DNA of 64,000 nucleotides from Cellvibrio polysaccharolyticus (GCF_015182315.1 NZ_PRDL01000001.1:1488001-1552000), one strand, 5' to 3'; shown: positions 43,077-54,674, counted from the first letter of the stretch. Program-made: numbers and translations. The notes: generated by a model not told the origin, from the letters alone.

Positions 43077-44237
43077 TTGACTACCGGGGATTCCCAACTG
43101 GCTTCGTTAAAAAAGCCTGCGCTGCTCGTACTCGAGGACGGCAGTATTTTTCGTGGCACCTCTATTGGTGCTGAAGGCCTATCCGTGGGTGAAGTGGTAT
43201 TTAATACCGCGATGACCGGGTATCAGGAAATTCTCACTGATCCCTCCTATGCCAAACAGATTGTAACCCTCACTTATCCCCATATCGGCAACACCGGTAC
43301 CACCACCGAAGACGGTGAGTGTGACAAAGTGTGGGCCGCCGGTCTGGTGATTCGCGATTTGCCGCTGTTGGCGAGCAACTTCCGCAACGAAAAAACGCTC
43401 TCTCAATTCCTCATCGACACTAACGTTGTAGGCATCGCCGACATCGATACCCGTCGCCTGACTCGCCTGCTGCGCGACAAAGGTGCTCAGAACGGCTGCA
43501 TCATGGCCGGTGACATTGATGAAGCCAAAGCGCTGGCTGCGGCCAAAGCATTTGCCGGCCTCAAAGGCATGGACCTCGCTAAAGAAGTCACCACCCCGAC
43601 TGCCTATCACTGGGATCAGGGCGTGTGGAAGCTGGGTGTTGGCCATACCACCTTTGCCGGTGACAAAAAATTCAAAGTGGTTGCCTACGACTACGGCGTC
43701 AAGCGCAACATCCTGCGCCTGCTGGTCGAGCGCGGCTGCGAGCTGGTGGTAGTACCGGCACAAACACCGGCCAGCGAAGTGCTGGCGATGAATCCCGATG
43801 GCATCTTCCTGTCCAACGGCCCTGGTGATCCGGAGCCTTGTACCTACGCTATTGAAGCCATCAAAACCTTCCTGGAAACCGACATTCCGGTGTTCGGCAT
43901 TTGTCTTGGTCACCAATTGCTGGGTCTGGCCTCTGGTGCCAAAACCATCAAGATGAAATTCGGTCACCACGGTGGTAATCACCCGGTGCAGGATCTCGAC
44001 AGCAAGCGCGTCATGATCACTGCGCAAAACCACGGTTTTGCGGTAGAAGAAAGCAGCTTGCCTGCTAACCTGGTGGCCACGCACAAATCCCTCTTTGATG
44101 GATCGCTGCAAGGGATTCATCGCACTGACAAACCAGCCTTCAGCTTCCAGGGTCACCCTGAAGCCAGCCCGGGACCACACGAGGCAGAAGCGCTGTTTGG
44201 ACATTTTATTGAATTGATGCAGGCCCGTAAGGCTTAA
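43077..44237 (+). CDS. carA: carbamoyl-phosphate synthase small (glutaminase) subunit
   Basis: Hydrolyses glutamine and channels ammonia to CarB for carbamoyl phosphate synthesis (arginine and pyrimidines). The 386-aa product has the N-terminal CPSase domain (KPALLVLEDGSIFRGTSIG) and a class I glutamine amidotransferase domain. The nucleophile is Cys276 (GICLGHQLLGLA), and the histidine/glutamate pair is in QGHPEASPGP. A longer frame begins at 43002, but GAGGAG (43065-43070) lies 6 nt before the TTG at 43077, and that start gives the family length (E. coli 382 aa). The TTG is therefore chosen. Confidence 0.96.
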   Translation: MTTGDSQLASLKKPALLVLEDGSIFRGTSIGAEGLSVGEVVFNTAMTGYQEILTDPSYAKQIVTLTYPHIGNTGTTTEDGECDKVWAAGLVIRDLPLLASNFRNEKTLSQFLIDTNVVGIADIDTRRLTRLLRDKGAQNGCIMAGDIDEAKALAAAKAFAGLKGMDLAKEVTTPTAYHWDQGVWKLGVGHTTFAGDKKFKVVAYDYGVKRNILRLLVERGCELVVVPAQTPASEVLAMNPDGIFLSNGPGDPEPCTYAIEAIKTFLETDIPVFGICLGHQLLGLASGAKTIKMKFGHHGGNHPVQDLDSKRVMITAQNHGFAVEESSLPANLVATHKSLFDGSLQGIHRTDKPAFSFQGHPEASPGPHEAEALFGHFIELMQARKA

Positions 44238-44259
44238 GCGAATTATGCACGACCTTCGC

Positions 44260-44365
44260 GGGGTTGGCGGGTCGGGCAAGTAAAACCGTGTGCAGCAAGG
44301 ATGCTGCACTCGAGCCCCCACGGACGGGTTCACGGCGAGTTTAACTTGCCCGACCCGCCAACCCC
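44260..44365 (+). ncRNA. candidate structured intercistronic RNA element between carA and carB
   Basis: A perfect 22-bp inverted repeat (44260-44281 with 44344-44365) encloses about 60 nt that also fold. CCGTG (44286-44290) pairs with CACGG (44331-44335), and TGCAGCA (44291-44297) pairs with TGCTGCA (44302-44308) around an AGGA loop. GCCC (44314-44317) can pair with GGGT (44326-44329). The result is a long stem topped by a junction. It starts 22 bp after the carA stop and ends 34 bp before the carB ATG, leaving the carB Shine-Dalgarno (GGAG, 44391-44394) free. No T run follows. Structure is seen; function is unknown. Confidence 0.6.
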
Positions 44366-44399
44366 TGAACAACCGAAGATCGCACACACCGGAGCAGAC

Positions 44400-47617
<3,218 letters not shown>

Positions 47618-47621
<4 letters not shown>

Positions 47622-48097
47622 GTACCAAATTTCCGATGACGGTGCTGGGCGCAGAAAAGCTGCAGCATGAACTGGAAGACCTGAAAAAAGTACAGCGTCC
47701 GCGTATCGTGCAAGCGATCGCGGAGGCGCGTGAGCACGGCGATCTGAAAGAAAATGCCGAGTATGCCGCAGCGCGTGAGCAGCAAAGTTTCTGTGAAGGC
47801 CGTATTCAGGAGATTGAAGGCAAGCTGAGTAATGCCCAGATTATTGATGTGACGAAAATTGCTCCTACCGGCAAAGTGCTGTTTGGTGTCACCGTCGCTA
47901 TCATCAATATCGAAACTGATCAGGGTGTTACCTATCAGATCGTTGGTGATGACGAAGCTAACGTCAAGGAAAACAAAATCTCCGTTAACTCTCCTATTGC
48001 CCGCGCGTTGATTGGCAAGGAAGAGGGTGACGTGGTGGTGGTGAAAGCCCCCGGCGGTGAAATTGAGTATGAGATTGAATCGGTCAGGCATATTTAA
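47618..48097 (+). CDS. greA: transcription elongation factor GreA
   Basis: GreA enters the RNA polymerase secondary channel and stimulates cleavage of backtracked RNA. The 159-aa product has the N-terminal coiled coil with the catalytic acidic tip (HGDLKENAEYAAAREQQ, about residues 39-55) and the C-terminal globular domain (YQIVGDDEANVKENKIS). The ATG overlaps the carB stop (ATGA), so translation is probably coupled. Confidence 0.97.
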
Positions 48098-48120
48098 TTT
48101 GCCCAACCTGTTCAGCCACA

Positions 48121-48147
48121 AAAAAGCCGGCAATTGCCGGCTTTTTT
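48121..48147. terminator. bidirectional terminator between greA and yhbY
   Basis: GCCGGCAATTGCCGGC (48126-48141) is a perfect palindrome with a 6-bp stem and AATT loop, flanked by A6 (48120-48125) and T6 (48142-48147). Confidence 0.92.
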
Positions 48148-48172
48148 GTGCTCGTCGCAGACTGATTGGATA

Positions 48173-48481
48173 TCAGCCCTGACGTTGAATATTGGACAGT
48201 TTCGGGTTGGCTTTCTTGTTTTGACGATACAGGATTACCACCTTGCCAATCTCCTGCACGATTTCCAGGGCTGGCAGCTTTTGCAGCTCGGCAATCAAGG
48301 CTTTGCGTTCATCGCGGTCAGTGACAGCCAGTTTCACCTTGATAAGCTCATGGTCATCCAGCGCCCGATTCAGCTCCTGGCGAACACCTTCGCTCAATCC
48401 ATTGCCGGCAATTGTCACAATAGGATTTAACTGGTGGCCAATAGTACGAAACTGTTTTTTGCGATCAGCGCTGAGGGGCAT
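48173..48481 (-). CDS. yhbY: YhbY-family RNA-binding protein (CRM domain)
   Basis: Single CRM/YhbY domain of 102 aa that associates with pre-50S ribosomal particles. Signatures are LSADRKKQFRTIGHQLNPIV, IAGNGLSEGV (GxxG loop) and LVKVKL-type IKVKLAVTDRDERK. It is basic and convergent with greA. In most gammaproteobacteria rlmE lies divergently next to it; here it does not. Confidence 0.94.
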   Translation of the reverse strand: MPLSADRKKQFRTIGHQLNPIVTIAGNGLSEGVRQELNRALDDHELIKVKLAVTDRDERKALIAELQKLPALEIVQEIGKVVILYRQNKKANPKLSNIQRQG

Positions 48482-48899
48482 AGGGTTACCTTCAATAACA
48501 GGGAAATAGCGAATTTGCCTGCTATTGTATCCTGAAGGCCCGATGCAAGTTAATCATTTAGCGGTAATGCAGCGTCAGGCGGGTAAAAATAAGGAAGTTT
48601 CGGAACATTTCTTGCCTTGCTGTGGTCTGAATGCTGAATAAGGTGGAGAATTGTTAGTGAATTTCCTTTTTACATACCTTGTTTTATCAGGTTTTGTCCC
48701 CATTACCTTCCGTTGTGAGTAGAAAAACCTTTTTTGTGCGGCCAGCGAAGTTGGCGCAATGCCGGAAAGTTTTCAGTATTAGCTGATTTTTTAAGCCTGT
48801 ATGAGTAAACTTCAAGGTGTTCTGTCTTAAATAAATGTTTGCTATCAGGCTGTTTTCAGGGTCTGAAATTGTCTTAGGTGTACCAATGAGGAAGTCTTC
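48482..48899. other. 418-bp yhbY-ftsH intergenic region where rlmE is expected
   Basis: I find no open frame with family features and no recognisable rlmE remnant. The stretch is A/T-rich relative to its neighbours. It contains a candidate heat-shock promoter (listed separately), and GAGGAAG (48888-48894) is the ftsH ribosome-binding site. Confidence 0.6.
48678..48705 (+). promoter_or_regulatory. candidate sigma-32 heat-shock promoter of ftsH
   Basis: CTTGTTT (48678-48684), a 13-bp spacer and CCCCATTA (48698-48705) resemble the RpoH consensus (CTTGAAA, 13-17 bp, CCCCATNT). The -10 match is good, the -35 partial. ftsH is an RpoH target in E. coli. It lies about 195 bp before the ftsH start. 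Confidence 0.5.
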
Positions 48900-50831
48900 T
48901 TGAACGATATGACCAAGAATTTAATCCTGTGGCTAATTATTGCCGTCGTTCTTTTCAGTGTTTTCGAGGGCTTTAATCGCTCGCCTGCCAACGAAGGTCT
49001 TACTTATTCCGAGTTCGTACTCGCGGTAAAAAGCGACCGGGTAAAGAAAGTGACCTTTGACGGGTACACCAAAATAGACGGTGTCTACCAGGACAACACG
49101 CCTTTCAAATCGGTTCGTCCTTTTGTGGAAGACCCAAAATTAATGGATGACCTGCTCAACCACGGTGTGGAAGTGGTAGGTAAAGAGCAGCAAACTCCCA
49201 GCTTGTGGCATCAGCTACTGGTTGCCAGTTTCCCTATTCTTATTATTATCGCGGTCTTCCTGTTCTTCATGCGACAGATGCAGGGGGGCGCCGGTGGCCG
49301 TGGTGGCCCGATGAGCTTTGGTAAAAGCAAAGCGCGCTTGCTCGGCGAAGACCAGATCAAAACCACCTTTTCTGACGTTGCCGGTGTTGATGAGGCAAAA
49401 GAAGAAGTACAGGAACTGGTTGAGTTTCTCCGTGATCCTTCCAAATTCCAGCGTCTGGGCGGCATGATTCCCCGCGGTGTTTTGATGGTAGGTCCTCCGG
49501 GTACCGGTAAAACCTTGCTGGCAAAAGCCATTGCCGGTGAAGCCAAGGTGCCATTCTTTTCTATCTCCGGTTCCGACTTCGTAGAAATGTTCGTTGGTGT
49601 TGGTGCGTCACGTGTGCGTGACATGTTTGATCAGGCCAAAAAGCAGTCTCCCTGCATTATCTTTATCGATGAGATTGATGCGGTGGGCCGTCATCGCGGC
49701 GGCGGTCATGGCGGTGGTCATGACGAGCGCGAACAAACCCTGAACCAGTTGCTGGTTGAAATGGACGGTTTTGAAGGCAACGATGGCGTTATCATCATTG
49801 CAGCTACCAACCGTGCCGATGTTCTCGATAAAGCTTTGCTGCGCCCGGGTCGTTTTGACCGTCAGGTATATGTGGGTCTACCGGATATTCGCGGTCGTGA
49901 ACAAATTCTGAAAGTACACATGCGCAAGGTTCCATTGGATGAGCGTGTGGAAGCATCCGTAATCGCCAGAGGTACACCCGGTTTCTCCGGTGCTGACCTG
50001 GCTAACCTGGTGAACGAAGCGGCACTGATGGCGGCGCGCGGTAACAAGCGTCTGGTCACCATGGATAACTTTGAGCAGGCGCGCGACAAAATCATGATGG
50101 GCGCAGAGCGCAAGAGCATGGTTATGTCGGAGAAAGAAAAGGAAATGACTGCTTACCACGAAGCGGGTCATGCCATCGTCGGTTGCGTCATGCCCGAGCA
50201 TGATCCGGTGCACAAGGTCACGATCATTCCTCGCGGTCGTGCATTGGGTGTTACCCATTATTTGCCGGAAGACGACAAGCACAGCCAGAGCAAGCGCTAT
50301 TTGTTAGGTCGTATTGCCTCTGTATACGGTGGCCGTATCGCCGAAGAAATGATTGCCGGCCCGGATGGTGTTTCTACCGGTGCTTCCAGCGATATCGAGT
50401 ACGGTACCCGTATGGCTCGCGCCATGGTTACCCGTTGGGGCTTGTCCGACAAGTTGGGCCCCTTGTTGTACGCGGAAGATGAAAGTGGTTACCCGGGTGT
50501 GAGTTCTCCCAATTATTCCCCGGAAACCTCGCGCATTATCGATCAGGAAGTGCGTCGTATTATTGATGAGTGTTATGCCCTGGCAGAAAAAACCCTCGCT
50601 GACTACCGCGATGTGTTGGAATCCATGAAAGATGCGCTGATGGAATATGAAACCATTGATGCTGATCAGGTTTCCGATTTGATGGCTCGTCGTAAAGTGC
50701 GTCCACCGCGTGAGTGGGAAGATGACGATAATGACACCGGCAAGGCGGAGAGCATCGACAAGGAGGCTGAAAACAAACCGGCTCCTGACTCGGGTGCCAA
50801 CCCTATTGGTGGTCCTGCTAACGAACACTAA
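48900..50831 (+). CDS. ftsH: ATP-dependent zinc metalloprotease FtsH
   Basis: Membrane-anchored hexameric AAA+ protease that degrades LpxC, sigma-32 and misassembled membrane proteins. The 643-aa product has two N-terminal helices (about residues 7-24 and 106-124) around a small periplasmic domain. The AAA core has Walker A GPPGTGKT at 198-205, Walker B IIFIDEIDAVG and the SRH ATNRADVLDKALLRPGRFDR. The zinc site HEAGH is at 420-424. The start is a TTG at 48900, 7 nt after GAGGAAG, giving MNDMTKNLILWL. The ATG at 48909 would sit 16 nt from the Shine-Dalgarno. Confidence 0.97.
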   Translation: MNDMTKNLILWLIIAVVLFSVFEGFNRSPANEGLTYSEFVLAVKSDRVKKVTFDGYTKIDGVYQDNTPFKSVRPFVEDPKLMDDLLNHGVEVVGKEQQTPSLWHQLLVASFPILIIIAVFLFFMRQMQGGAGGRGGPMSFGKSKARLLGEDQIKTTFSDVAGVDEAKEEVQELVEFLRDPSKFQRLGGMIPRGVLMVGPPGTGKTLLAKAIAGEAKVPFFSISGSDFVEMFVGVGASRVRDMFDQAKKQSPCIIFIDEIDAVGRHRGGGHGGGHDEREQTLNQLLVEMDGFEGNDGVIIIAATNRADVLDKALLRPGRFDRQVYVGLPDIRGREQILKVHMRKVPLDERVEASVIARGTPGFSGADLANLVNEAALMAARGNKRLVTMDNFEQARDKIMMGAERKSMVMSEKEKEMTAYHEAGHAIVGCVMPEHDPVHKVTIIPRGRALGVTHYLPEDDKHSQSKRYLLGRIASVYGGRIAEEMIAGPDGVSTGASSDIEYGTRMARAMVTRWGLSDKLGPLLYAEDESGYPGVSSPNYSPETSRIIDQEVRRIIDECYALAEKTLADYRDVLESMKDALMEYETIDADQVSDLMARRKVRPPREWEDDDNDTGKAESIDKEAENKPAPDSGANPIGGPANEH

Positions 50832-50848
50832 TCTTTAGCAAAAACGAT

Positions 50849-50878
50849 AACCCCGGCTTGTTCCGGGGTTGTTTTTTT
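50849..50878 (+). terminator. terminator after ftsH
   Basis: AACCCCGG (50849-50856) and CCGGGGTT (50863-50870) form an 8-bp stem, followed by G and T7. folP may need its own promoter or depend on read-through. Confidence 0.85.
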
Positions 50879-50935
50879 CAGGGTGATCATTTACAAAGCC
50901 CATCTCTTTTGCTGCCAAACAAAGTGCCCCTATCC

Positions 50936-51793
50936 ATGCAACTCCAAGCAGGATCCCATCTGATTGATCTCTCCCGTCCGGTTGTGATGGGAATTCTGAA
51001 TCTCACCCCCGACTCATTTTCCGATGGCGGTCGCTACTACCAGCAAACCGCTTTATCTATGGATCTGGTATTGCAGCGTGCGCAGCAAATGCTTGACGAA
51101 GGCGCTGTGATTATTGATGTGGGTGGCGAGTCAACGCGCCCTGGCGCTATTCAGGTGTCCGAAGCAGAAGAGCTGGATAGGGTGGTGCCGGTTGTTGAGC
51201 AGCTGGTTTCCCGTCTTGGGGCGATTGTTTCTGTTGATACCAGTTCTGCAGCGGTGATTCGTGAGTCTGCCGCTGTGGGTGCATCCATCATTAATGATGT
51301 CCGCTCATTGCAACGGCCGGGCGCACTTGAAGCTGCGGTAGCGAGTCAACTGCCGGTTTGCCTTATGCACATGAATGGTGAACCGGCTGTTATGCAAAAA
51401 GCACCGCACTACGAAAATGTCATCGAAGAGGTGCTTTCTTTTTTGCAGCAGCGGGCGGCGGTTTGCATTGCTGCGGGCATTGCCAAAGAAAAACTGATTT
51501 TTGATCCGGGCTACGGCTTCGGAAAAAATCTCGAACACAATTTAACGCTGCTGCGTTACCAGCAGCGCATTGCCGAATCGGGTTTTGCCATTCTTGCCGG
51601 CTTATCCAGAAAGTCCCTGTTAGGGCATTTACTGGGGCGGGAAGTGAGCGAGCGCCTGCCGGGCAGTCTGGCGCTAGCCGCGATTGCCGCACAAAAAGGC
51701 GCACACATTATTCGAGTTCATGATGTTGCCGCGACAGTCGATGTGCTGGCGGTTTATCATGCGGTCGATCAACAACTTTTCCATTTACATTGA
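50936..51793 (+). CDS. folP: dihydropteroate synthase
   Basis: Condenses 4-aminobenzoate with dihydropterin pyrophosphate in folate synthesis; the target of sulfonamides. The 285-aa TIM-barrel shows MGILNLTPDSFSDGG (about residues 18-32), VDVGGESTRPGA-type IIDVGGESTRPGA, VSVDTSSAAVIRESAA, INDVRSLQ and DPGYGFGKNLEHNL. The ATG at 50936 gives the family N-terminus; upstream frame to 50858 overlaps the ftsH terminator. It is followed by glmM in the usual order. Confidence 0.97.
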   Translation: MQLQAGSHLIDLSRPVVMGILNLTPDSFSDGGRYYQQTALSMDLVLQRAQQMLDEGAVIIDVGGESTRPGAIQVSEAEELDRVVPVVEQLVSRLGAIVSVDTSSAAVIRESAAVGASIINDVRSLQRPGALEAAVASQLPVCLMHMNGEPAVMQKAPHYENVIEEVLSFLQQRAAVCIAAGIAKEKLIFDPGYGFGKNLEHNLTLLRYQQRIAESGFAILAGLSRKSLLGHLLGREVSERLPGSLALAAIAAQKGAHIIRVHDVAATVDVLAVYHAVDQQLFHLH

Positions 51794-51817
51794 TGAAACG
51801 AGGGGAGTAGGGAATCT

Positions 51818-53155
51818 ATGTCGCGAAAATATTTTGGTACCGATGGTATTCGCGGCCTCGTCGGTGAAGCGCCTATTACGCCCGATTTCATGCTGAAACT
51901 CGGCTGGGCTGCCGGCAGGGTTTTGATGGATCGCTTCGGTGGTTCCAACCTGATTCTGATTGGTAAAGATACCCGTATTTCCGGTTACATGTTTGAATCT
52001 GCCTTGCAGGCCGGTTTGATTAATGCCGGTGTTGACGTGGGGCTGTTGGGGCCTATGCCAACGCCCGGTGTGGCTTACCTTACGCGTACTTTTCAGGCGC
52101 AGGCCGGTATCGTCATCAGTGCTTCTCACAACAGCTACGTTGATAACGGTATCAAATTCTTCAGTGGCACTGGCACCAAGCTGCCGGACGAACTTGAATT
52201 GCTGATTGAAGCCGAACTTGAAAAGCCCATGATCACCGCTGAGCGTCTCGGTAAAGCGCGTCGCATTGCTGATGCCTCCGGTCGTTATATTGAATTCTGT
52301 AAAGGCACCATGCCCTGGGGTTTCAGTCTGCAAGGGCTGACCATTGTGCTGGATTGCGCCAATGGTGCTACTTACAATATGGCGCCCAGCGTATTCACCG
52401 AGCTGGGCGCACGCGTTGTGCCGATGTTTGTTGAGCCGAACGGTACCAACATCAATCGTAGTTGTGGCTCCACCAAGCCCGAAGCTTTACAGGAAAAAGT
52501 GGTCGAAGTCGGCGCTGACCTGGGTATTGCTTTTGATGGCGACGGCGACCGCGTTGTATTTGTTGACCATAAAGGCGAACTGGTGGATGGCGATGAGATT
52601 CTCTATATCATTGCGGCCTATCAAAAAGAATTTGGCGGTGGTTGCGAGGGCGTGGTCGGCACGCTGATGAGCAACTTCGGTTTCGAGCTGGGATTGAAAA
52701 ATCTCGGCGTTCCTTTCTCCCGTGCCAATGTGGGTGACCGTTACGTTATCGAGCGGATGATCGAAAACGGCTGGACACTGGGCGGCGAAAATTCCGGCCA
52801 TATCGTTTGCAGCAATGTGACGACAACCGGTGACGGCATTATTGCCGCACTGCAAGTGTTGCTGGCGATGACAACCATCGGCAACAAGCTGCACAAAATC
52901 AAGAAAGGTATGACCAAGCTGCCGCAGACCATGATCAACGTGCGTATGTCTCGCCGTTTGAATGTCGCGACTGACGAAACCATTCAGGCGGCAGTGGCAG
53001 AGGTGGAAGCAAAACTGGCAGGAACCGGTCGTGTATTATTGCGGCCTTCCGGTACTGAGCCGGTAGTGCGGGTGATGATCGAAGGACAGGATCGTCAACA
53101 AGTAAAAGAATTGGCACAAGAACTGGCAGCTGTTGTTGAGCGGGTTTTGAACTGA
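51818..53155 (+). CDS. glmM: phosphoglucosamine mutase
   Basis: Interconverts glucosamine 6- and 1-phosphate on the way to UDP-GlcNAc. The 445-aa product has the phosphoserine loop in VISASHNSYVDNGIKFF (Ser about residue 102), the metal loop FDGDGDRVVFVD (about 239-250), the sugar-binding GGENSGHI and the phosphate-binding RPSGTEPVVRVMIEG. The loop reads ASHNS where most members have ASHNP; the catalytic serine and flanking histidine are kept. It starts 25 bp after folP. Confidence 0.97.
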   Translation: MSRKYFGTDGIRGLVGEAPITPDFMLKLGWAAGRVLMDRFGGSNLILIGKDTRISGYMFESALQAGLINAGVDVGLLGPMPTPGVAYLTRTFQAQAGIVISASHNSYVDNGIKFFSGTGTKLPDELELLIEAELEKPMITAERLGKARRIADASGRYIEFCKGTMPWGFSLQGLTIVLDCANGATYNMAPSVFTELGARVVPMFVEPNGTNINRSCGSTKPEALQEKVVEVGADLGIAFDGDGDRVVFVDHKGELVDGDEILYIIAAYQKEFGGGCEGVVGTLMSNFGFELGLKNLGVPFSRANVGDRYVIERMIENGWTLGGENSGHIVCSNVTTTGDGIIAALQVLLAMTTIGNKLHKIKKGMTKLPQTMINVRMSRRLNVATDETIQAAVAEVEAKLAGTGRVLLRPSGTEPVVRVMIEGQDRQQVKELAQELAAVVERVLN

Positions 53156-53305
53156 TCAAAACCTGTTGCAAATTCAAGCGAAGCCGGCAGATATCAGCCC
53201 AATCAACCGAAAAACACAAAAAGTTGGGTGCCAGGCTCAAGTTGGGATTGTATGTTAATCCCAACTTGGCTATCATCAGCGCCCGCTTTGGGGGAGGTTT
53301 TGCTC

Positions 53306-54061
53306 TTGATTAAGGCAACAAACACAAAGCGTAAGAAGTTGGTCATCGGTAACTGGAAGATGCATGGGGATCGGCAATTTAACGCCACCTTGCTCTCCGA
53401 TATCCTGACCCGATGGAATTCTGAAAATCAGGTAGAGACGGTAATTTGCCCTCCTTATCCTTATTTTCAACAAGTGATCGAACTGATCGGTGCCAGTCCG
53501 TTAGTCATGGGCGCGCAAACTATTAGCGAACATGACAGTGGTGCATTTACCGGAGAAATATCCGGACAAATGTTGTCAGACTGGCAGTGCCGCTATGTGA
53601 TTGTCGGCCACAACGAACGTCGCCGTATGCAACATGAAAGCGACGCCGATGTTGCTCTGAAGTTTCTTGCGGTACAGCGCGCCGGATTAATCCCGGTGCT
53701 CTGTATCGGTGAATCACTGGAGCAGCGTGAAAGTGGTAATGCGCTGGAAGTTATCGGCGCGCAGTTAGGGCACGTTATCAATGCAGCAGGTATTGCGGCA
53801 TTCGAAAATGCGGTAGTCGCTTACGAACCGGTTTGGGCAGTTGGAACCGGCAAGACGGCCACACCGGAGCAAGCCCAGGAAGTACATGCATTCATTCGTA
53901 GTCGATTGGGTTCTGTATCGCCAAGAATTTTGTACGGTGGCAGTGTAAAAGCACACAATGCCGCCCAACTGTTTCAAATGCCTGATATCGATGGCGCACT
54001 GTTAGGTGGTGCCTCGCTGGTTGCAGAAGAATTTGTGGCAATATGTAATGCAGCAAATTAA
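53306..54061 (+). CDS. tpiA: triose-phosphate isomerase
   Basis: Interconverts dihydroxyacetone phosphate and glyceraldehyde 3-phosphate. The 251-aa protein has Lys18 (GNWKMHG), the catalytic His102 in VGHNERR and Glu174 in YEPVWAVGTGKTA, and the phosphate-binding LYGGSVK and DGALLGGAS. The residue after the catalytic histidine is Asn, where GHSERR with Ser is nearly universal. Start is a TTG at 53306, 8 nt after GGGGAGG; upstream codons to 53228 have no Shine-Dalgarno. In Pseudomonas tpiA also sits between glmM and secG. Confidence 0.95.
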   Translation: MIKATNTKRKKLVIGNWKMHGDRQFNATLLSDILTRWNSENQVETVICPPYPYFQQVIELIGASPLVMGAQTISEHDSGAFTGEISGQMLSDWQCRYVIVGHNERRRMQHESDADVALKFLAVQRAGLIPVLCIGESLEQRESGNALEVIGAQLGHVINAAGIAAFENAVVAYEPVWAVGTGKTATPEQAQEVHAFIRSRLGSVSPRILYGGSVKAHNAAQLFQMPDIDGALLGGASLVAEEFVAICNAAN

Positions 54062-54126
54062 TCGCAACCTGATGATTTTCAAAAGAAGTTCAGGTAACAT
54101 ACGCGCACTCTGAGAGAAGCGGAAAA

Positions 54127-54480
54127 ATGGAAAAATTAGTACTCGTTATTCATGTGTTGTCAGCCTTGGCTATTATCGTGTTGATTCTTCTTCAGCAAGG
54201 TAAAGGCGCAGCTGCAGGTGCCTCTTTTGGTGCCGGTGCATCGCAAACAGTATTCGGCAGTGAAGGCAGTGGCAGTTTCTTTACTCGCGCCACCGCTATT
54301 TTTGCTGTAGTTTTTTTCTGCACCAGTTTCGGCCTGGCAATCATTGCCAAAAACAGCTCGCCACTGGCTGAAGGTATTCCTTCAGTACTGGATATTCAGA
54401 ATACGCAACAAACCGATGTTCCAGTCATTGAAACACCGGCGTCCAACAGCGATGTTCCTGCTGTACAGGATGAGCAATAA
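54127..54480 (+). CDS. secG: preprotein translocase subunit SecG
   Basis: Small integral subunit of the SecYEG channel. The 117-aa product has two helices (about residues 4-22 and 55-75) around the conserved cytoplasmic loop QQGKGAAAGASFGAGASQTV (about 29-48). The C-terminal tail is low-complexity, rich in Thr, Pro, Asp and Glu. GAGAAGCGG precedes the ATG. It is followed by tRNA-Leu. Confidence 0.97.
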   Translation: MEKLVLVIHVLSALAIIVLILLQQGKGAAAGASFGAGASQTVFGSEGSGSFFTRATAIFAVVFFCTSFGLAIIAKNSSPLAEGIPSVLDIQNTQQTDVPVIETPASNSDVPAVQDEQ

Positions 54481-54493
54481 GTTTTAAAGAAAT

Positions 54494-54578
54494 GCCCAAG
54501 TGGTGGAATTGGTAGACACGCTACCTTGAGGTGGTAGTGGCGCAAGCTGTGCCGGTTCGAGTCCGGCCTTGGGTACCA
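54494..54578 (+). tRNA. leuU: tRNA-Leu (anticodon GAG)
   Basis: An 85-nt class II tRNA with a long variable arm. The acceptor arms are GCCCAAG (54494-54500) and CTTGGGT (54568-54574), with a G-U first pair as in E. coli leuU. Anticodon GAG is at 54528-54530, the T-loop is GGTTCGAGTCC, and CCA is encoded at 54576-54578. It reads CUC/CUU codons. The secG-tRNA-Leu linkage is conserved in gammaproteobacteria. Confidence 0.97.
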
Positions 54579-54592
54579 TAAGTAAACAAAAT

Positions 54593-54615
54593 AGCCCGCT
54601 GATGCGGGCTTTTTT
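54593..54615 (+). terminator. terminator after tRNA-Leu
   Basis: AGCCCGC (54593-54599) and GCGGGCT (54604-54610) with a TGAT loop, followed by T5. In E. coli rimP-nusA follow the equivalent tRNA; here transcription appears to stop. Confidence 0.9.
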
Positions 54616-54674
54616 GTGCCTGTTTGTCGGCGATGGCAAACAGATCCTCGTGTGTTTTCTGCAGTCAGGCCATC

